Positions 62,411-64,000 of a stretch of 64,000 nt of DNA are shown piece after piece. Position numbers and translations under genes: made by a program. The stretch lies in the NCBI GenBank assembly GCA_964631605.1, contig CAZVYG010000018.1, forward strand, positions 1 to 64,000. The letters are read 5' to 3'. The notes below the pieces were generated by a model that made no database searches, was not told where the DNA came from, and worked only from the letters and a program-made list of their open reading frames with translations. The stretch comes from JARKQH01 sp964631605 (GTDB lineage: Bacteria > Verrucomicrobiota > Verrucomicrobiia > Limisphaerales > UBA8199). Every line of letters begins with the position of its first letter. Position 1 is the stretch's first letter.

Positions 62411-63277
62411 TTACACCCCGTAATTGCCCCGCCCCGGCCCCGCCTTGAGTCGAAACCAGGTCGCTCCAATTAACGCCAGCTTCTGCGCCCGGCTCAACCG
62501 CGCCGTCCCGGCGCCAAAGACATCGAACCGCCGGGCTTCAAGTGTTTGCAGGAGCCGCCAATAGACGGTTGCCATGAGCTCGGCGGCAATCATGGCGCGG
62601 CAATCCGCGGCGGGCAGGGTCTCCCGGGCCAGCCGGTAAAACTGGCGCGCTTTCAGACTGACCGCCCGCGCCGCTTCGTAAAAGCGGTCTGAATACTCGA
62701 AGCGCAGGATTTCCTCCGGGGCAACCCCCTGCCGGGCGAGCTCGGAGAGGGGCAAATAAATCCGGCCCCGTTCGGCGTCGCCGCGCACGTCACGCAGGAT
62801 GTTGGTCAATTGGAGCGCTTTGCCCAGGTACACCGCATAGTCGCGGCAGGCGGGATTGGTGTAACCAAAAATCTCGATGCTCAGCAGTCCCACTACCGAG
62901 GCAACGCGGTAGCAATAAAGATCCAGCGCCTCATAGTCGGGGTAGCGGCGAACCTCGAGGTCCATTTCAACCCCTTGCAGCAAGGCTTCAAAGTGCGCGG
63001 CGGCCAGAGGGTATTGCTGAATCACCGGCTGCAGCTCGCGCAGCACCCGCCGCTGGGGGGTGATTCCGCCATACGTGCGCGAGAGGTCGTCGCGCCAGTC
63101 GTTCAACCGTCGGCGACGCTCCTGCACCGGCACCGACTCGTCATCGGCGACGTCGTCCACCTCGCGGCAGAACGCGTAAAGCGCGGACATGGCGTCGCGC
63201 TTTCCCCGCGGCAGCAGAATAAACGCCAGCGCCAGATTGGATGCGCTGCGGCGCGTGATCGTGCGGCTCTCCTCCAT
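62411..63277 (-). CDS. hpnD: Presqualene diphosphate synthase-like protein HpnD
   Basis: A 288-residue squalene/phytoene synthase-family enzyme condensing farnesyl diphosphate toward presqualene diphosphate. First Asp-rich motif is YAFCREVDDVADDE, near residue 40; the second region is TNILRDVRGDAERGRIYLP, near residue 157. The HpnD-like N-terminus (FILLPRGKRDAMSALYAF) is clear. A role in hopanoid or carotenoid precursors follows from the family. HpnC, HpnE and squalene-hopene cyclase are not in the window. It is three bases downstream of the His-rich membrane protein gene. Confidence 0.88.
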   Translation of the reverse strand: MEESRTITRRSASNLALAFILLPRGKRDAMSALYAFCREVDDVADDESVPVQERRRRLNDWRDDLSRTYGGITPQRRVLRELQPVIQQYPLAAAHFEALLQGVEMDLEVRRYPDYEALDLYCYRVASVVGLLSIEIFGYTNPACRDYAVYLGKALQLTNILRDVRGDAERGRIYLPLSELARQGVAPEEILRFEYSDRFYEAARAVSLKARQFYRLARETLPAADCRAMIAAELMATVYWRLLQTLEARRFDVFGAGTARLSRAQKLALIGATWFRLKAGPGRGNYGV

Positions 63278-63280
63278 GGG

Positions 63281-63616
63281 TCAACCCGTGGAGGGCGGAT
63301 CGCTGCGCACCGGAGGCAATCCCCCCGTTTCCGCCAGCGTGGGATTGCGTGGACGATGGTGGTGGTGGCGGCGGCGTCCCGAGCGGCCGGAGGATTCCGA
63401 GACGCTGCTTTTCGCTTCGGCCGGATGTCCGGATCGCGAATAATGCCGGTGATGATGGTGCCCGTGCCGCCGGCGACGGCGCAGGCGGATGATTACATAA
63501 GACGCCACGACCGACACCAGCAGCAAAACCGCCGCCGGCAAAACCAGGTCCGACAGGTTCTCCTTCAATGACGCCCACAACGACGTCCAAGTGTCAAAAC
63601 CGCTCCTGCTTCTCAT
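63281..63616 (-). CDS. His-rich small membrane protein
   Basis: A 111-residue protein with one hydrophobic helix (about 23-44, DLVLPAAVLLLVSVVASYVI), then a basic, histidine-rich tail containing RRRRRHGHHHHRHYSR and GRRRHHHHRPR. The run of His and Arg suggests metal binding or interaction with an acidic partner, but this is not proven. It starts one base after the stop of the sigma-54-type regulator gene and ends three bases before the hpnD start, so it belongs to the operon. No family is recognised. Confidence 0.65.
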   Translation of the reverse strand: MRSRSGFDTWTSLWASLKENLSDLVLPAAVLLLVSVVASYVIIRLRRRRRHGHHHHRHYSRSGHPAEAKSSVSESSGRSGRRRHHHHRPRNPTLAETGGLPPVRSDPPSTG

Positions 63617-63617
63617 C

Positions 63618-64000
63618 TCAACGATCCTTCGCCGGTGGAGTCGAAGGTTCCTCCTCCGACTCCGGTCCGGGTTGAATGTTCAGGCGCTGCATGCGATAAC
63701 GCAGCGCGTGCCGGCTGATCTTCAAATGCTCGGCGGTCTTGCTCAAGCTGTAATGATGCTGTTCGAGCAAGCCGGCAATCAGGTCCCGCTCGTATTGGGC
63801 CATGATTTCGTCGAGCGACTCGCCGGCCGGCGCGGCCGGCGCGCCGGGTTTCTGCAGCCGGGCCTCAAGTTGGAAATCCGGAAGACTCGAGGGCTGGATT
63901 TCCGGCGACGTCTCAAGAATCAACGCCCGCTCGATCACGTTGCGCAATTCCCGCACGTTGCCCGGCCAGCGGTGGGACAGCAACTTTTGTTTCGCGGCGC
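63618..64000 (-). CDS. Sigma-54-type (NtrC-like) response regulator, C-terminal part
   Basis: The 5' end is beyond the window edge; about 127 residues remain. The start shows the end of the AAA+ domain (HRWPGNVRELRNVIERALIL). The Fis-type DNA-binding helix-turn-helix follows (LLEQHHYSLSKTAEHLKISR, then HALRYRMQRL). A Glu/Pro-rich tail ends the protein. It activates sigma-54 promoters in this family. It is the first visible gene of the operon continuing with the His-rich protein and hpnD, so it may regulate that set or merely be co-transcribed. Confidence 0.88.
   Translation of the reverse strand, partial: AAKQKLLSHRWPGNVRELRNVIERALILETSPEIQPSSLPDFQLEARLQKPGAPAAPAGESLDEIMAQYERDLIAGLLEQHHYSLSKTAEHLKISRHALRYRMQRLNIQPGPESEEEPSTPPAKDR

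Overview
The window is GC-rich bacterial chromosome, probably from the Verrucomicrobiota (Limisphaera/Pedosphaera-like). The reasons are: several large secreted proteins that share a C-terminal module ending in FYR(L/I); prepilin-type secreted proteins; a sulfatase, a DUF1080 protein and Gfo/Idh/MocA oxidoreductases typical of PVC glycan degraders; and a GreA fused to a long N-terminal extension, as in Chlamydiae. This taxonomic call is inference from gene content. I saw no rRNA or tRNA gene, no insertion sequence with a transposase, no phage and no CRISPR array.

Layout. 1-2.2 kb: end of GTP-dependent PEP carboxykinase, then an overlapping MscS channel. 2.4-14.2 kb: an accessory saccharide locus with three secreted beta-rich proteins, an HpcH/HpaI aldolase, an SDR dehydrogenase, a large secreted glycosidase-like protein and two Gfo/Idh/MocA oxidoreductases. 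14.3-21.4 kb: a PflX-type radical SAM protein, Maf, an inverted-repeat element, an M20 peptidase and a 1222-residue AsmA-like protein. 21.6-27.5 kb: a GH51 arabinofuranosidase, then a lipoprotein, a DUF2085 protein and a B12-binding radical SAM protein. 27.5-35.9 kb: oligoendopeptidase F, an MBL-fold hydrolase, FabI, RsmB, the GreA fusion and a coiled-coil exported protein. 36-41.9 kb: a small membrane protein, two prepilin-like proteins, an ICMT-like methyltransferase, malic enzyme, an ECF-type sigma factor and a DUF1080 protein. 42-50.9 kb: PabB, a sulfatase, a large secreted protein, a DPP-IV-like peptidase and a stand-alone CoaB. 51-53.2 kb: a secreted SUMF1/C-type-lectin-fold protein behind a good sigma-70 promoter, then a small membrane protein. 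53.3-60.3 kb: housekeeping genes (NUDIX, RsmA, a class III aminotransferase and QueE on the minus strand; glutamate dehydrogenase, ApgM phosphoglycerate mutase and a PolB-like exonuclease on the plus strand). 60.3-64 kb: a hopanoid-type set (HpnG-like, a small DMT protein, HpnK, HpnD), a His-rich membrane protein and the end of a sigma-54-type regulator.

How they work together. The accessory genes suggest a life on complex polysaccharides: secreted binding or cleaving proteins, sulfatase and arabinofuranosidase feed cytoplasmic oxidoreductases and an aldolase, with malic enzyme, PEPCK and phosphoglycerate mutase in central carbon flow. The least expected observation is the SUMF1-fold protein. 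Its C-terminus looks like the variable region of a diversity-generating retroelement target, but no reverse transcriptase or template repeat is present in the window.
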